Below are positions 24,780 through 33,920 of a stretch of DNA of 64,000 nucleotides, piece after piece. The notes beneath the pieces are model-generated. The model was not told the DNA's origin. It worked only from the letters and a program-made list of their open reading frames with translations, and made no database searches. The position numbers and the translations under genes are program-made. The DNA is from a virus: IMG/VR virus record IMGVR_UViG_3300027763_000038, positions 1 through 64,000 of that record. One strand, written 5' to 3'. The first letter of the stretch is position 1, and the number at the start of each line of letters is the position of its first letter.

Positions 24780-26234
24780 ATGATACTTTGTGACGTTGCA
24801 GCAGAACGTGCTGTTTTATCTGGAATATGTAATTATGGCGAAGATGCCTATTTAGATGTTGCAGATATTATTCAGGATACTTCATTTACTATAGATAGTA
24901 ATTCTATCATTTTCAAATGTCTAAAAACTGTTTGTGAAAGAGAACAAAAGCCTAATATCGACGTAGCTACTATTTTTTCAGTAGCAGAAGAATTGGGCTA
25001 TGGACATATTTTAAGCAAAAAAGAAGAGGTACAGCATCTTAGAGCTATTATTGATTTTCCAGTAGCTTTAGATAATGTTCGTAAATTTGCTGCTAAAATT
25101 CGTAAACTGGAAATTGCCAGACTTTTACGCAAGCAACTAGAATTAGCTCAAGAAAAAATTCTAGATGTTAACGGTACAGAGCCTATCGGTTCTATTCTTG
25201 GTATTGCAGAAGAGACGATATTTAATTTTACTTCTTTACTAAATGATAGTGATAATAACCCTGTCACTATTGGTAAAGATCTGGATGCCTACATTCGTAA
25301 TCTTGAAGAGAATAAAACTGATCAGATTGGTATTCCTACTGGCTTTCCAGCATATGATCAAGCTATTGGTGGTGGTTTAAGAAAAGGCACAGTTAATGTT
25401 ATAGCTGCTCGTCCTAAAACTGGTAAGACTTTATTATCAGATAATATTGGTCGTAATGTAGCCAAACTAGGTGTTCCCGTGTTAAATATGGATACGGAAA
25501 TGAACAAAGAAGACCATATTAATAGAATCTTGGCTATGATGACTGAAATTGAAATTAATGCAATTGAAACAGGGAAGTTTGCAGAATCACCAGACAAAAA
25601 GACAAAACTACTACAGGCAGTAGAAGAAATCAAGAAAACACCATTTTATCACAAGAGCATTGCTGGTAAACCATTTGAAGACCAGCTAGCTATTATGAGA
25701 AGGTGGGTATTGAAAGATGTCGGTCTTAATGACGATGGAACAGCAAAAGATTGTGTTATATTTTATGACTATCTAAAACTTATGGATAGTGCTGGTATGA
25801 GCCAAGACCTAAAAGAATATCAGGTTCTTGGTTTCATGATGACCTCGCTGCATAACTTTGCTGTTAGATATAAGGTTCCTATTGTCGCCTTTATCCAATT
25901 AAATAGAGATGGCATTACCAAGGAAAGCACAGATACAGCAAGCGGTTCAGATAGAATCATTTGGTTGTGTAGTAATTTCAGTATCTTTAAGAGAAAAACT
26001 CCTGAAGAGATTGCTGAAGATGGTCCAGACAATGGTAATCGTAAATTAGTTCCTTTGATTAGTAGACATGGTGGTGGATTAGATGATAACGATTACATCA
26101 ACTGCCACATGAAAGGTTGGTGTGCAAAGATTACTGAAGGTAGAACAAGATTAGAAGTCATTAATAATAAAGGCGGCGCATCTGATGGATTTGTTGTTGA
26201 AGAACAAAATAATGAAGAAATCCCATTTGAATGA
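24780..26234 (+). CDS. DnaB-like replicative helicase
   Basis: 484 aa, close to DnaB length (about 450-470). An N-terminal helical DnaB domain (residues 1-115: AAERAVLSGICNYGEDAYL) is followed by a linker and the RecA-like motor domain. Visible there are Walker A ARPKTGKTLLSD (about 208-219), Walker B-like CVIFYDYLKLMDSA (about 322-335), the FIQLNRDG motif (helicase H3) and VVEEQNNEEIPFE at the end. It unwinds the fork as a hexamer 5'-3'. The primase gene follows with a 23-nt overlap, matching the classical helicase-primase pairing. Confidence 0.85.
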   Translation: MILCDVAAERAVLSGICNYGEDAYLDVADIIQDTSFTIDSNSIIFKCLKTVCEREQKPNIDVATIFSVAEELGYGHILSKKEEVQHLRAIIDFPVALDNVRKFAAKIRKLEIARLLRKQLELAQEKILDVNGTEPIGSILGIAEETIFNFTSLLNDSDNNPVTIGKDLDAYIRNLEENKTDQIGIPTGFPAYDQAIGGGLRKGTVNVIAARPKTGKTLLSDNIGRNVAKLGVPVLNMDTEMNKEDHINRILAMMTEIEINAIETGKFAESPDKKTKLLQAVEEIKKTPFYHKSIAGKPFEDQLAIMRRWVLKDVGLNDDGTAKDCVIFYDYLKLMDSAGMSQDLKEYQVLGFMMTSLHNFAVRYKVPIVAFIQLNRDGITKESTDTASGSDRIIWLCSNFSIFKRKTPEEIAEDGPDNGNRKLVPLISRHGGGLDDNDYINCHMKGWCAKITEGRTRLEVINNKGGASDGFVVEEQNNEEIPFE

Positions 26235-27363
26235 TCAACACAAGCTTAAAATAGTTTGTGATGAGGTATGTGATAATATTGATACCTTACTAGACTTTTT
26301 TAATATTGAGTACAGATCAAATAATAAGATGATTTCAATGGCTTGTCCTATCCACGGTGGAGACAACATTTCAGCTATCAATCTATATCCAGAAGGAGAT
26401 CGATATAGAGGTAATTGGAAGTGTAGAACACATGGATGTGATAAGGTATTCAAAGCATCCGTAATAGGTTTTATTAGAGGGGTATTATCTCATCAAAAGC
26501 ATGGTTGGGAAAAAGATGGAGATAAGGCCTGTTCTTTTAATGATGCTTTAGACTTTGCTCTCAAGTTTATTAAGAAAGATCTAAAGAATATCAAGATATC
26601 TGGCTCAGATAAAGATAAAAAGTTATTTACTAGTACTATTAACTATATTGGTAATGCTACAGCTACACAAACTTCAGTATCACAACTTCCTACAAGGGAA
26701 CAGGTGAGAAAGTCTTTAATAATGCCAGCTAAATATTATTTAAGTAGAGGATATTCATTAGAAATACTTGATAAATATGATATAGGATTCTGTAACAAGC
26801 CAAATAAAGAAATGTCTAATAGAGTTGTAGTTCCTATTTACAATAATGATTATACACATATGATAGGATGCTCTGGAAGAAGCATATCTGAAAAATGTAC
26901 AAAGTGCTCATCGTATCATGATTCAGAAGAAAATTGTCCATCTGATGAAAAGAAATGGTTGTCTTCTAAGTGGAAACATAGTGTAAATTTTAAAAGCCAA
27001 AATTGTTTGTATAATTTCTGGTTCGCTAAAGAACATATTATTAAAAGTACCGTAGCTGTTATTGTAGAAAGTCCAGGTAATGTATGGAGATTAGAAGAAA
27101 GTGGCATACACAACAGCGTAGCTATATTTGGTTCTTCTCTCAGTGATAGACAGAAAATCATGCTTGATTCTTCTGGAGCTATGACTATTGTTATATTAAC
27201 AGACAACGATGACGCTGGTAAAAAGGCTGCTGAACAAATTAAAGAGAAATGTAGAAATACATATAGAATATTTATTCCTCAAATCTCCAAGTCAGATATT
27301 GGAGAGATGACTAAATCAGAAATAGAAACAGAAATCAAACCATTCTTAGAAAGTATTGTATGA
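26212..27363 (+). CDS. DnaG-like primase with TOPRIM domain
   Basis: 383 aa from ATG 26212; the longer frame from 26185 would add nine residues that read the helicase gene in another frame. A CHC2-type zinc module sits at residues about 45-75 (CPIHGGDN...CRTHGCDK). The TOPRIM region lies near 285-340: VIVESPGNVWR (the conserved Glu) and VILTDNDDAGKKAA (the DxD pair). Between them a second Cys cluster (CTKCSSYHDSEENC) may be an additional zinc site. It primes DNA synthesis and probably contacts the helicase just upstream. ATGA-coupled to the dNMP kinase gene. Confidence 0.78.
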   Translation: MKKSHLNDQHKLKIVCDEVCDNIDTLLDFFNIEYRSNNKMISMACPIHGGDNISAINLYPEGDRYRGNWKCRTHGCDKVFKASVIGFIRGVLSHQKHGWEKDGDKACSFNDALDFALKFIKKDLKNIKISGSDKDKKLFTSTINYIGNATATQTSVSQLPTREQVRKSLIMPAKYYLSRGYSLEILDKYDIGFCNKPNKEMSNRVVVPIYNNDYTHMIGCSGRSISEKCTKCSSYHDSEENCPSDEKKWLSSKWKHSVNFKSQNCLYNFWFAKEHIIKSTVAVIVESPGNVWRLEESGIHNSVAIFGSSLSDRQKIMLDSSGAMTIVILTDNDDAGKKAAEQIKEKCRNTYRIFIPQISKSDIGEMTKSEIETEIKPFLESIV

Positions 27364-27956
27364 CCAAAATTATAGCCTTTGCTGGCAGAAAACAATCTGG
27401 TAAAACAACCTGTGCAGAAGCTGTTTTAGGTTATTATAAAGCTAATCTAGGAGAAGATCGTTTTGTTAAGATATACAATTTTGCTGACCCACTCAAGCAA
27501 GAAATCTGTATTAATATTCTTGGCCTAACTCATCAGCAATGTTATGGAGAAGATGCTGATAAGAATACGGAGACAGACATTTCATGGGAAGGTAAAAATC
27601 TAACAGCAAGAGAAGTAATGCAATTTGTTGGTACTGATTTATTTCGTAAAATGAAAAATGATGTATGGACTAGTGCTACGATTAATAAAATCAATAATGA
27701 AAAACCAGACTTGGCTATCATAGCCGATTGTAGATTTCCTAATGAGGTCGAAGCTATTCAAGCTGTTGGTGGATTAGTAATAAAGCTTACTAGAAATCCA
27801 TATAATTCAGACCACCCAAGCGAAACAGCATTGGATCCAGAAAAGTACTCTGTATGGAAGTTTGATTCTTTTGTTCAAAATGATAGATTAAATATTTTCC
27901 AACAGTCAGAATTAATAGTAGCTTTCTTAAAAGAAAAAGGAATATTCACATTATAA
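27360..27956 (+). CDS. Deoxynucleoside monophosphate kinase
   Basis: 198 aa, the type seen in T4 gene 1. The P-loop GRKQSGKTT is at residues about 9-17, FADPLKQ at about 43-49 resembles the dNMP-binding start, LTAREVMQFVGTDLFR the NMP region, and IIADCRFPNEVEAI the Walker B/lid region. It phosphorylates dNMPs to diphosphates, complementing the dCMP deaminase and RNR in this window. The gene starts by ATGA overlap with the primase and ends at 27956, where the next gene may begin on a non-AUG codon. Confidence 0.82.
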   Translation: MTKIIAFAGRKQSGKTTCAEAVLGYYKANLGEDRFVKIYNFADPLKQEICINILGLTHQQCYGEDADKNTETDISWEGKNLTAREVMQFVGTDLFRKMKNDVWTSATINKINNEKPDLAIIADCRFPNEVEAIQAVGGLVIKLTRNPYNSDHPSETALDPEKYSVWKFDSFVQNDRLNIFQQSELIVAFLKEKGIFTL

Positions 27957-28990
27957 TTACATATCTTAGAAGTAGTTCTTATGGTACACATTCTATGTGT
28001 CCACAACAATATTTTTTTGAGTATATTCTTGGTTTAAGATCTCCATCTAATAAAAAAGCAGATAAAGGAACTATTTGTCATAAGGCTTTAGAAATATTAG
28101 CATTTATTAAACTTAATACCCAAAACAATAATCCAATTTTTGAGGATGATGTTGTGGGGAAAGTAGATATAAATAATTATAGCATTAAAAAAATAACTGA
28201 TCAAGTATATGAATATTATACTTCTCAGTTCACCCATCATGTTTGGGAACCAAAAGATCATAAGGATTGTCATGCATGGATTAATAAAGCTTTAGATTAT
28301 AATAAGGGAATGTTTGATCCTAGGAATAGACATATCGTTCAGCCAGAACAACGCTTTGATCTTGAGATTAAGAAACCTTGGTCATCTTACCGATATGAAA
28401 CTAAAGATGGAATCCTTGAAGGAAACCTTGCTATAAAAGGAACTATTGATCTTATCACTAAAGTCAACGATAATACTCTAGAAGTTATTGATTGGAAAAC
28501 AGGACGAAGATTAGATTGGGCTACTGGAGAAGAAAAGACCTTAGAGAAATTACAAAATGATCCTCAATTAAGAATATATCATTATGCAATTCAACATATG
28601 TATCCAGATATCGAACACGTAATGATATCCATTAATTTTATCAACGACGGAGGAGCATTCACTATTTGTTTTGATAAAACTGATTTATACAAAACAGAAA
28701 TAATGTTAAAACAAAAATTTGAGACTATTAAGAACACTCAAAAGCCACAACTAAATAAAAGTTGGAAATGCAGTAAGTTATGTCATTTTGGTAAAACTAC
28801 ATTTGCTAATAGTTCAATAGAGCCGTTAACAGAATATAGAGATGGTCAACTAACAGCTAAAGATCAATGTATGACAAAGTGTGAACAAGTTAAACATGAC
28901 ATAGACACGACCGGAATGAAAGCTGTCATTGACAAGTATCAGGCTCCCGGCTATAGTATAGGTCATTACAAGGCACCTGGCACCGTATAA
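27956..28990 (+). CDS. RecB/Cas4-like PD-(D/E)XK nuclease, probable non-AUG start
   Basis: 344 aa from ATT 27956 (or ATA 27953, both overlapping the kinase stop); the first ATG is 27995. The upstream in-frame ITYLRSSSYGTHSMCPQQYF is what the family has before its first core strand, so starting at ATG would remove it. Nuclease motifs: GTICHKALEI (conserved His), GTIDLITK, then EVIDWKTG (the D-x-K) and QLRIYHYAI. Cys at CPQQYF plus CSKLC and CMTKC near the end could hold an iron-sulphur cluster as in Cas4/AddB. Role in recombination or end processing. AAGGAAT lies upstream of the proposed start. Confidence 0.65.
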   Translation: MTYLRSSSYGTHSMCPQQYFFEYILGLRSPSNKKADKGTICHKALEILAFIKLNTQNNNPIFEDDVVGKVDINNYSIKKITDQVYEYYTSQFTHHVWEPKDHKDCHAWINKALDYNKGMFDPRNRHIVQPEQRFDLEIKKPWSSYRYETKDGILEGNLAIKGTIDLITKVNDNTLEVIDWKTGRRLDWATGEEKTLEKLQNDPQLRIYHYAIQHMYPDIEHVMISINFINDGGAFTICFDKTDLYKTEIMLKQKFETIKNTQKPQLNKSWKCSKLCHFGKTTFANSSIEPLTEYRDGQLTAKDQCMTKCEQVKHDIDTTGMKAVIDKYQAPGYSIGHYKAPGTV

Positions 28991-29030
28991 CATTTTTAGT
29001 TATCACAAATAAACAAGGAGACAATTAGAT

Positions 29031-30924
29031 ATGGACATGACTAGAGGATATGTGCCTCTGCATGTCCATTCTTAGGTGGGCTATGTACTCACTTTTGGAT
29101 GGACTATCGCAACCGAGAACTATTGCTGAAAGATGTCAGGAAATAGGTGCAACTTCTTGTGCATTAACTGATCATGGTAATATTGCTGGATCAGTTAAAT
29201 TTTATACAGAAATGAAAAAGAAGGGGATTAAACCTATTCTAGGGTGTGAGATTTATGTTTGTGATCAAGACCCCAAGATTAAAACCAAAGAAAATAAAGA
29301 TCTGACCCACTTTGTTATTCTAGCTAAGAATTATGAGGGGTGGAAAAGCCTTATTAGAATTGTTTCTGAGTCTAACCAGCCAGATCATTTTTATCATAAG
29401 CCAAGACTCAATATAGACACTCTTGCACAATATTGTAACAATAATGTTATCGGGTTTTGTGGTCATGCCGGATCCTATTTAGCAGATAAAATTAGTGCTG
29501 ATAATCAGCTACTTGGTGACTGGAGAAATATAGGTATTGACCAAATTGGTAAACTTAAAGACGTTTTTGGTAAAGACAATTTCTTCTTAGAAGCACAATT
29601 GATGGATTCGGTCAATTCTCCTATTCAAACAGTTTTGACTGGTGCTATGAGAGATTTGGCCAAAATTACCAATACGAAAATCATCTCCACGCCAGACGCT
29701 CACTATTGCCGTAAGGAGGACGCTGTAGATCAAAGGGTGCTTCTCTGTAATAATTTAAAAACGACCTTCCCAGAGATCAGCAGGAAGATCAGTAATGATG
29801 AGGAGGTGCCTCTTGGGTGCTTTTTTACATCTGATAACTTCCATATCTTGTCTCCAGAAGAAATGGGCCATTTTCATACAGAAGAGGAAATGGAAAATAC
29901 TAAGTTAGTAGATGCATTATGTGAAAACTATAATATCTTAGATAAGCCACATTTACCTCCGTTTCCTTGTCCAGATGGGACCAATCCAGATGAATATTTG
30001 AGGCAGTTATGTCGTAATGGTTGGAGAGATAAAATTGCTAATAATATAGATAAAGATCTTCAAAATGATTATGTTAATAGAATTAAGTACGAATTAGAGG
30101 TTCTACAAGGAGCGGATCTTTCTAGCTACTTTTTAATTGTACAAGACATTGTGAATTATGTCAGAACAAATAACTGGCTTCCGGGACCGGGAAGAGGAAG
30201 TGCTGCTGGTTGTCTGGTTTCTTACTTGATTGGTATTACTAGTATTGATCCTATTAAATATGGTTTATTGTTTGATAGATTTTATAATGCTGGACGAAAT
30301 AGTAAAGACCATATCTCTATGCCTGATATCGACGTAGACGTACCTATCAATAAGAGAGAAAACGTAATTGAATATATTAAGCAGTGTTATGGGGCCGATA
30401 AGGTTTCTCAAATGATTACATTTAATACCATTAAGGGTCGTGGAGCTATTAAGGACGTATTAAGAGTATATGGTAATATATCTTTTGATGAAATGAATAA
30501 GATTACTAAAAGTATTCCAGACGAAGCTAAAATTGCAGACGATCTTCAAGAAATGAAAGAAGAAACCGGTGAAGCATCTATTATTCGTTGGGCTTTAGAA
30601 AATGAGCCAGATAAACTGAAAGAATGGTGCTATATAGATGAAAAAAATGAATTGCAGGGACCACTTGCCAAAAGGTTTGAACAGGCTATTAGATTAGAAG
30701 GCACCAAGTCCAATCAGTCTAAACATGCGGCTGGTATTGCAATTAGTGCTCAACCATTAAATACTCTATGTCCTATGGTGTACGATTCAAAAAATGATCA
30801 ACTCATAGCTGGCATGGAAATGCAAGATTTAGAAGCGTTAGGTATTATCAAATTTGATATTCTTGGCGTGGCAATGTTGGATAAAATTATGACTATTCAA
30901 GACATCTTATCAAAAGGAGACTAA
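29031..30924 (+). CDS. dnaE: DNA polymerase III alpha, N-terminal part (PHP and palm), frame disrupted near start
   Basis: AAGGAG precedes ATG 29031, whose frame encodes MDMTRGYVPLHVHS, the PHP-domain opening with its HxH motif, then stops at TAG 29073-29075. The rest (YSLLDGLSQP onwards) continues in the +1 frame to 30924. Removing the 10 nt 29073-29082 restores HVHS-M-YSLLDGL, the family spacing. PHP residues TDHGN and STPDAHY follow, then the palm with MPDIDVDV (two catalytic Asp) and GIIKFDILG (third catalytic Asp). The part ends 18 residues after that Asp. Fingers and OB fold are in a separate gene at 31812. If translation begins at ATG 29083 instead, the PHP HxH is lost. A sequencing error cannot be excluded. 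Confidence 0.78.
29070..29085 (+). other. Frame break: possible +1 frameshift, 10-nt insertion or bypass site
   Basis: The bases read tct (29070-29072), then taggtgggct (29073-29082), then atg (29083). TAG is in frame with the PHP start. AGGTGG at 29074-29079 is Shine-Dalgarno-like and lies about 3 nt from ATG 29083, so re-initiation is also possible. The take-off codon tct and the codon before the resumption point, gct, share two bases. Confidence 0.6.
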
Positions 30925-30926
30925 TT

Positions 30927-31121
30927 ATGGCAACACAAAAACTTAAGTTTATGGATGTTCCGGTTGATACTATATTCATATTTGAGAATAATAAGTACAA
31001 GAAGATTCCAGAAGAAAGAATTAGTTGCTGCACAGTTATGAACGCTGTTAGCGCCGCTAATGCTGAACAAAAAGTTAATATTTTACCACTAATAGAAGTA
31101 GAGGTTGAGACCGCCGAATGA
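30927..31121 (+). CDS. Small conserved-looking protein within the polymerase locus
   Basis: 64 aa; AAAGGAG lies within the end of the previous gene. The sequence KFMDVPVDTIFIFENNKYKK then IPEERISCCTVMNA looks like a small beta-barrel protein, with a CC pair at residues about 34-35. I believe similar short proteins occur in other phage genomes, but cannot name a family. It lies between the two polymerase fragments and is ATGA-coupled to the exonuclease gene, so it is co-translated with the polymerase. A role as a polymerase accessory is possible but not shown. Confidence 0.55.
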   Translation: MATQKLKFMDVPVDTIFIFENNKYKKIPEERISCCTVMNAVSAANAEQKVNILPLIEVEVETAE

Positions 31122-31819
31122 TCAACTATAACAAAATTTGTGTTTTTGATTTTGAAACAGATGGCTCAGATCCTAAGTCCTGTAGTCCTGTGCAAATTGC
31201 GGCTGTAATTATTGATCCATTAAAATTAGAGATTGTTCCAAACTCAGAGTTTAATATCTTTTTTAAGCCAGAAGTTTTAGCAAATGACGAGGATTATCAA
31301 TATACTACAGACATCTTAGATTTTCATGCTAAAGTAAGAGGCTCTTCAAAAGAAACTATCTTAGCAGAGTGGAAGAAATATCCCTCGCAAGATCAATCTT
31401 GGAAGTTATTTACAAATTATCTAACTATGCACCACAGTAGGTCTAGCAAGAAGAGTCAATTTAGTGCTCCTATTGCTGCTGGCTACAATATTAATCGATT
31501 TGACCTACCAATTATTGATAGGCTTAGTCGTAAATATGGTAATATTAATAAAGAGGATAGAAGTGATATTTTTTATCCAAGAGACGTATTAGATATTATG
31601 AATCTAGTTTTTTATTGGTTTGAAAATAATGGAGATCTAAAAAATCTATCTTTGGATACTCTTAGAGATTATCTTGGTATCAATAAAGATGGTGCTCATG
31701 ATGCCCTTAAGGACGTTAAAGACTGCGCAGAGATTCTAGTTCGTTTTATGAGATTACATCGTAACCTAGGAAATAAGATTAAGTTTAAAGACTCATTTCA
31801 ATCACCATCTCATGCCTAA
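31118..31819 (+). CDS. DnaQ-like 3'-5' exonuclease (DEDDh)
   Basis: 233 aa. DEDDh motifs are visible: CVFDFETDGSD (Exo I, residues about 8-18), AGYNINRFDLPIID (Exo II, about 122-135) and GAHDALKDVKDCAEIL (Exo III with the catalytic His, about 190-205). It removes mismatched 3' ends. Its place between the N- and C-terminal polymerase genes makes it the probable proofreading subunit, like epsilon of polymerase III. It overlaps the C-terminal polymerase gene by 8 nt and is ATGA-coupled upstream. Confidence 0.85.
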   Translation: MINYNKICVFDFETDGSDPKSCSPVQIAAVIIDPLKLEIVPNSEFNIFFKPEVLANDEDYQYTTDILDFHAKVRGSSKETILAEWKKYPSQDQSWKLFTNYLTMHHSRSSKKSQFSAPIAAGYNINRFDLPIIDRLSRKYGNINKEDRSDIFYPRDVLDIMNLVFYWFENNGDLKNLSLDTLRDYLGINKDGAHDALKDVKDCAEILVRFMRLHRNLGNKIKFKDSFQSPSHA

Positions 31820-33443
31820 AAAATTTCAATACAGTTGCGGGTGTTCTTTTGATATTCTGTCTGAACATGATGACAAAGACAGGATGACTCTAAAATTTAA
31901 TCCAAAAATAGAAGAGATTAGTTTGGAGTGTCAAAAGACTTGGGATCTAATTTCAGACGGAAATACTAAAGGGTGTTTTCAATTGGAATCTAGACTTGGT
32001 AAATCTATGGCCAAAAAATTAAAGCCAGAGAATATAGAACAGCTTTCTGCATTGATTAGTATTATGAGACCAGGATGCTTGGAAGCTTTTAGAGACGGTA
32101 AATCAGTTTCCAATCATTTTATAGATAAGAAGAATGGTCAGGAGTCTGTAGATTATTATCATCCCTCTTTAGAGCCTATTTTAAAGGGAACTTATGGGGA
32201 AATGATTTATCAAGAACAAGCTATGGAAATCGCTAAGATTGTAGCTGGCTTTGATCTTCAAGAAGCAGATATGTTAAGAAAAGCCATTGGTAAAAAGAAA
32301 CCAGAAGAAATGGCTAAGATTAAAATTAAGTTCTTAGAAGGTACAGAAAAAGTAGGAACAGTAGCTACTTCTCAAGCAGAAGAAATTTTCGGCTGGATTG
32401 AAAAGTCTCAGAGATATTCTTTTAATAAATCCCATGCTGTTAGTTATGCCATTAATAGTTATTTGTCAGCTTATACTAAGGCTCATTTTCCCAAAATATT
32501 TTTTGCTGCATACTTGAGATTTGCAAAAGATAAAATTGATCCTAAGGCAGAAATTAAAGAATTGGTACAAAATGCTAACGAAATGGATGTTCCTGTTTGC
32601 ATACCAGATATTAGAAACTTAAATCAACTATTCATTCTTAAGAATAATAAGATCTATTTTGGACTAACAGATATTAAAGGTTTTGGACAGTCTGTATTCG
32701 ATAAATTAGTAAAACTTAAGGAAGATAAGAAGTTAGATTTTGATACTATGAATTGGGTAGAAATACTTATGAAAGTTTTAATAAATATTAACTCTACATC
32801 GGCTAAGGCTTTGATTCAAAGTGGAGCTATGTCTTATTTAGGTAAACAGAGAACAGGAATGTTATTTGAATTTGGATTAGTGTCTGAACTTACAAAAAAA
32901 GAATCAGATTTCATTCTAGCTAATCTACATCAATATAAGTCTATCGGAGATGCTTTATATGATTTATATCACAATGGAAAGTCTAACAAGAACAGAAAAA
33001 CAATCATACTTGATTTAATTAACAGCTATAATAAACCCCCATATTCTTTAGAAGATAATCCAGACTGGATCTCTGATGCAGAAGATGCTTTCTTGGGGTG
33101 TAGCATCACCTGTTCTAAAGTCGATATGTATGATATTACAATGACTAATACAACTTGTAAAGATTTTAAGAATACCACACTAAAAGATAATATAATTCTG
33201 TGTGGAGAGATAGAGAATGTTGGTGTTACTAAAACTAAATCTGGTAAGACTCCGGGACAAGAAATGGCATTTGTTACTATGAGTGATGGAACAGGAGTAA
33301 TAGACTCTGTTGTGTTCTTCCCAGAAGCATATAAAGCTTATCGAAACATTTTGTTTGATGGTAATGTGATCATTATTAAAGGAAACAGAGCCAAGTCTGG
33401 TGATTCGTTAATAGTTGAAAAGACGTATATTCCTAAGACTTGA
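31812..33443 (+). CDS. dnaE: DNA polymerase III alpha, C-terminal part (fingers and OB fold)
   Basis: 543 aa. Residues 1-45 form an unusual Cys-containing start (KFQYSCGCSFDIL), after which the sequence joins the family at TWDLISDGNTKGCFQLESRL (residues about 42-61), corresponding to the E. coli region just after the palm. KLKPENIEQLSALISIMRPG and QRYSFNKSHAVSYA (the fingers/primer-grip area) follow. Near 460-500 an OB fold appears (GEIENVGVTKTKSGKTPG, then VVFFPEAYKAY). No intein is present: no His-Asn/Cys splice ends are seen. Together with the N-terminal gene (about 630 aa) the total matches the usual size of DnaE, so the two chains probably assemble into one enzyme with the DnaQ-like subunit encoded between them. 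Confidence 0.82.
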   Translation: MPKKFQYSCGCSFDILSEHDDKDRMTLKFNPKIEEISLECQKTWDLISDGNTKGCFQLESRLGKSMAKKLKPENIEQLSALISIMRPGCLEAFRDGKSVSNHFIDKKNGQESVDYYHPSLEPILKGTYGEMIYQEQAMEIAKIVAGFDLQEADMLRKAIGKKKPEEMAKIKIKFLEGTEKVGTVATSQAEEIFGWIEKSQRYSFNKSHAVSYAINSYLSAYTKAHFPKIFFAAYLRFAKDKIDPKAEIKELVQNANEMDVPVCIPDIRNLNQLFILKNNKIYFGLTDIKGFGQSVFDKLVKLKEDKKLDFDTMNWVEILMKVLININSTSAKALIQSGAMSYLGKQRTGMLFEFGLVSELTKKESDFILANLHQYKSIGDALYDLYHNGKSNKNRKTIILDLINSYNKPPYSLEDNPDWISDAEDAFLGCSITCSKVDMYDITMTNTTCKDFKNTTLKDNIILCGEIENVGVTKTKSGKTPGQEMAFVTMSDGTGVIDSVVFFPEAYKAYRNILFDGNVIIIKGNRAKSGDSLIVEKTYIPKT

Positions 33444-33467
33444 CGCTGGCTCCTCTCAGTCTATAAT
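33440..33467 (+). promoter_or_regulatory. Sigma70-type promoter for ssb
   Basis: A -35 TTGACG at 33440-33445 (overlapping the polymerase stop TGA at 33441-33443) and a perfect -10 TATAAT at 33462-33467, with a 16-nt spacer. It gives a leader of about 46 nt before ATG 33520. The 16-nt spacing equals that of the promoter at 11228. Confidence 0.75.
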
Positions 33468-33519
33468 ATGGAGCAGTTCGTTTTTTGGACCTTGGTTTTT
33501 TATTTTTAAGGAGAACTTG

Positions 33520-33891
33520 ATGAATATTAATATTCTACGTGGTAATTTAGCTAGAGACCCTGAAATGCGTGTTGTGAATACAAATGGTAAGCAAACTTCA
33601 GTAGTTAATTTTACTGTAGCTGTTTCTAGGGAATACACAAAGGCAAACGGTGAACGAGATAAGGTAACAACATTCGTTCCATGTGAAGCATGGGATAGTG
33701 GTGCTGAAATTATTGGTCAGTCATTTAAGAAGGGTGATTTTGTTTTGGTCGAAGGATCTCTCAGGAACGACTCATGGGAAAAGGATGGCGTCAAGCATAA
33801 TTCCCTGAAGGTTCGTGTTAATAACTTTTCTAAGATTACTAAGCTATCTAAGAAGAGCAAAGATCAAGCAGAAGAAGTAGTTAGTTTCTAA
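33520..33891 (+). CDS. ssb: Single-stranded DNA-binding protein
   Basis: 123 aa. The start is ATG 33520, 6 nt after AAGGAG; an open frame from 33415 would read the leader and is rejected. OB fold of the bacterial SSB type: ILRGNLARDPEMRVVNTNGK (strand 1 and loop), VVNFTVAVSREYT, TFVPCEAWDSGAE and FVLVEGSLRNDSW. A Lys/Ser-rich linker leads to the short acidic/hydrophobic tip AEEVVSF, like the tail that recruits replication partners. It has its own promoter and is followed within 30 nt by a strong terminator, so it can be expressed at high level independently of the polymerase operon. Confidence 0.9.
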   Translation: MNINILRGNLARDPEMRVVNTNGKQTSVVNFTVAVSREYTKANGERDKVTTFVPCEAWDSGAEIIGQSFKKGDFVLVEGSLRNDSWEKDGVKHNSLKVRVNNFSKITKLSKKSKDQAEEVVSF

Positions 33892-33920
33892 ATTAAACCC
33901 CTTTTACCATTTTAAGAGAT

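Noticed and set aside
30850-31900. Split intein joining the two polymerase parts, as in cyanobacterial DnaE
   Set aside because: No Cys-start intein N-terminus after the first part and no His-Asn before a Cys/Ser in the second; the parts end and begin like ordinary proteins.
33415-33519. Longer start for SSB at 33415
   Set aside because: The segment reads through the promoter and leader and lacks OB-fold sequence; AAGGAG before ATG 33520 is decisive.
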